This document shows positions 62,237 through 64,000 of a stretch of DNA of 64,000 nucleotides, piece by piece; the first letter of the stretch is position 1, and each line of letters begins with the position of its first letter. The position numbers and the translations under genes were made by a program. The notes under the pieces were generated by a model. That model did no database searches, was not told the origin of the DNA, and saw only the letters and a list, made by a program, of their open reading frames with translations. The stretch covers positions 1-64,000 of the forward strand of contig DAOUFX010000230.1 in NCBI GenBank assembly GCA_034429675.1, read 5' to 3'. Source of the stretch: JAKQHY01 sp034429675. GTDB lineage: Bacteria; Chloroflexota; Anaerolineae; B4-G1; SLSP01.

Positions 62237-64000
62237 GCATTCGAGTGAGTCTGGTCATATTGATTGTGTTGGTGGGAATTTTGCCGCTGGGGATTGCCGT
62301 TTTTGCGGCTACCAACCAGATGGAGACTCTGGCTATTGACAGCGGCAAGGCCGCGCTGGAACAGATTGGCCGGGCTACCATTTACGATCAAGCCACTACG
62401 ACGGCGCAACAGCTCGCCGCGTATTTCCACGCAAATCCTGAGATTGACCTGGCTCATTTGTTAGACTACGCCGACGATGAGACGATGCGATCTCTGGCGG
62501 TGCAGCCTGTTGGGAAAACCGGTTACACTGCCATCCTCGACGCCGATGGTGTGGTTTATTTTCATCCCAATCCTGCTTTGATTGGCATCAATATGGCTGT
62601 CCTGTCGGAGAAGTTGCCGGACTTTTGGCGCATTCTCTCTCGCGGCCTGGATGGGACCCTATCGTCCGGGGATTACGATTGGATCGAACCCGATGGAAGC
62701 ACTCGCCAGAAATACATGGTGGTGATGCCTGTGGGCGATACTCAATTCCGGGTGGCGGCCACCACCTATTTGGATGAGTTCTCTGAATCTACTCGCCAGA
62801 TCGAGACCGCTTTGCGTGACGTGGCGACACTGACACGCCAACGTTTTTTCGGCACAATCTTGCTGGTTGCCCTGGGGGTTCTGATCCTTGCCTTGCTGAC
62901 CAGTGTGTGGGTGACCACGCCTCTGCGCGAAATGGCCGAGGCTGCTGTTCTGGTCAGCGCGGGCAAGTGGGACGCTATCCAACCATCGCGGCGCCGTGAT
63001 GAATTGGGAATACTGAATCAGGCATTTTACAACATGACCGCTCAAGTACGCGGGCTGGTAAGCGGGCTGGAAAAACAGGTCGCCGAACGCACCCAACATT
63101 TGGAACGGCGGGCGCGCTATCTGGAAGCGACTTCGGCGGTTGCGCGGGGGGCGGCTTCAATTCTCGACCTGGAAGCTTTGTTGTCTGACATTGTTAATCT
63201 GGTCGGCCAGCAATTTGGCTTCTATCATGTTGCACTATTCTTGCTCGGTGCGGACAATGAGTGGGTTGAGTTGCGCGCAGCATCCAGTGAGGGTGGGCGG
63301 CAGCTGCTCATTCAGGGACATCGTTTGCGGGTGGATGATCCCGGACTTGTCGGGAGTGTTATCCGCGCCAGCGAATCACGCCTGGCGGTGGACGTCGAAG
63401 GTGAAGCGTCGCCATTTCGCGATGCCTATATGCCGGAGACTCGCTCCGAGCTGGTTCTCCCGTTGCATGCGCGTGATCAGGTCATTGGCGTGCTGGATGT
63501 CCACAGTCGTGAGGCTGAGGCCTTTGATTCGGAAGATGTGACGGCTTTGCAGTCCCTGGCCGACCAGATAGCGGTCGCGATCAGTAATGCTTATCTCTTC
63601 CGGCAGGTCGAGGCCAGCGCTGAAGCAGAGCGTCGCGCCCGTGGCGAAGCTGAATTGGAAGCCTGGCAGGGTTTGTTGCACTCACGGATGAATCTGGCTT
63701 TCCGCAGTACCTCGCGTGGAACGGTTCCTGTCCCCGATTTGTGGTATCCAGAGATGGTTCAAGCTATTCGGACGGCTCAACCGGTACAAGATAAGGAAGA
63801 TGGCACGCGCTTTGCCGTCCCGATCCAGGTAGCCGGGCAGGTCATCGGCGTGATCGAGGGGCGCAAACCGCAGGCGACGGGCCCCTGGACGTCCGATGAC
63901 ATTGTTCTGATGGACACGTTAGCCGCGCAGTTAAATGCGGCTGTCGAGCGCGCCCGGCTCTACCATGAAACACAGCGCAGCGCAGCGCGTGAACGTGCGA
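62233..64000 (+). CDS. Cache-HAMP-GAF receptor (partial, runs off window)
   Basis: An open frame of 589 codons from ATG 62233 (ATGA overlap with the previous stop) to the window end with no stop codon. It has a membrane helix (5-27), a single Cache-like outside domain (about 35-200; V-G-K-T-G-Y-T-A-I-L-D, F-H-P-N-P), a helix (205-227) and HAMP (228-280). A coiled coil, GAF (about 300-456; T-R-S-E-L-V-L-P-L, G-V-L-D-V-H-S), and compact W-GAF (L-E-A-W-Q-G-L-L near 478; L-W-Y-P-E-M) follow. The window cuts it just after the last compact-GAF helix (Q-R-S-A-A-R-E-R-A), where the stub tail should begin. Confidence 0.88.
   Translation, partial: MSIRVSLVILIVLVGILPLGIAVFAATNQMETLAIDSGKAALEQIGRATIYDQATTTAQQLAAYFHANPEIDLAHLLDYADDETMRSLAVQPVGKTGYTAILDADGVVYFHPNPALIGINMAVLSEKLPDFWRILSRGLDGTLSSGDYDWIEPDGSTRQKYMVVMPVGDTQFRVAATTYLDEFSESTRQIETALRDVATLTRQRFFGTILLVALGVLILALLTSVWVTTPLREMAEAAVLVSAGKWDAIQPSRRRDELGILNQAFYNMTAQVRGLVSGLEKQVAERTQHLERRARYLEATSAVARGAASILDLEALLSDIVNLVGQQFGFYHVALFLLGADNEWVELRAASSEGGRQLLIQGHRLRVDDPGLVGSVIRASESRLAVDVEGEASPFRDAYMPETRSELVLPLHARDQVIGVLDVHSREAEAFDSEDVTALQSLADQIAVAISNAYLFRQVEASAEAERRARGEAELEAWQGLLHSRMNLAFRSTSRGTVPVPDLWYPEMVQAIRTAQPVQDKEDGTRFAVPIQVAGQVIGVIEGRKPQATGPWTSDDIVLMDTLAAQLNAAVERARLYHETQRSAARERA

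Noticed and set aside
15751..64000. Chemotaxis array (methyl-accepting proteins)
   Set aside because: Cache-HAMP parts suggested it, but no receptor has the conserved E-x-F-x-x-W-x-I-x-x-I-A hairpin tip or methylation helices, and no cheA, cheW, cheR or cheB is present.
15751..64000. Phytochrome or bilin-binding GAF family
   Set aside because: No conserved chromophore Cys with the D-I-P or C-H context is seen in the GAF domains; Cys appears only in the S-M-I-G-x-C strand of one subclass.
15751..64000. Diguanylate cyclase or phosphodiesterase outputs
   Set aside because: I looked for G-G-D/E-E-F, E-A-L and HD-GYP motifs in all array proteins and found none.

Overview
The window looks like a chromosomal segment of a Chloroflexota bacterium, most likely of the Anaerolineae type. 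This is inferred from moderate GC content, ordinary bacterial Shine-Dalgarno sites and promoters, and above all a very long tandem array of GAF-domain sensor genes of the kind I associate with that phylum. No rRNA, tRNA, CRISPR array, phage gene or transposase was seen.

Left part (1-15452), housekeeping and accessory genes. A RidA-type deaminase and an HD-domain protein face a reverse-strand SPFH/band-7 coiled-coil protein across a bidirectional terminator. A 430-base non-coding stretch with one near-perfect hairpin and a pair of palindromic repeats follows. Next come a TPR-AAA+ ATPase and a TPR membrane protein, a DUF4870-like membrane protein with its own promoter and terminator, recJ with a clean promoter, a nucleotide-sugar epimerase, histidine ammonia-lyase, a TPR membrane protein carrying an anti-sigma-like domain, and a YfhO-type glycosyltransferase. 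A reverse-strand HIT protein overlaps the last of these tail to tail.

Right part (15751 to the window end), one sensory array. It holds 27 genes, all on the plus strand, often overlapping by a few bases. It opens with two single-domain response regulators and one sensor histidine kinase. Thirteen further GAF receptors run to 49144. After a 199-base gap come two tandem copies of a two-gene partner-switch module (a kinase-like fold resembling Synechocystis slr1658 plus a STAS protein resembling slr1659), a small adaptor, and more GAF receptors, including one built on a sodium/solute symporter. The last gene runs off the window.

Twenty array proteins share the same C-terminal logic. A typical GAF domain is followed by what I call here the 'compact W-GAF': a helix with a near-invariant Trp (pattern about A-W-x-x-L), a G-Y/F strand, a short helix with P-E-M-like residues, then the last half of a GAF fold ending in a helix like Q-L-G-x-A-L-E-x-A-R-L-Y. 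The protein ends in a 'stub tail' of about 50-60 residues (R-E-x(4)-I-x(6)-R-x(2)-L-D-x(3)-V-L-x-T-A) that resembles the first helix and strand of another GAF domain and then stops. Eighteen of the twenty have the compact W-GAF; the kinase and the gene at 18990 do not. The N-termini differ: Cache domains, six-helix membrane domains, a 7TM domain, a LacI-type sugar-binding fold, PAS repeats, and a symporter. Apart from the single kinase, none has a catalytic output domain. My working idea, which is inference, is that many receptors join through their common C-termini and feed the few effectors encoded among them: one kinase, two receiver proteins and the STAS partner switches.
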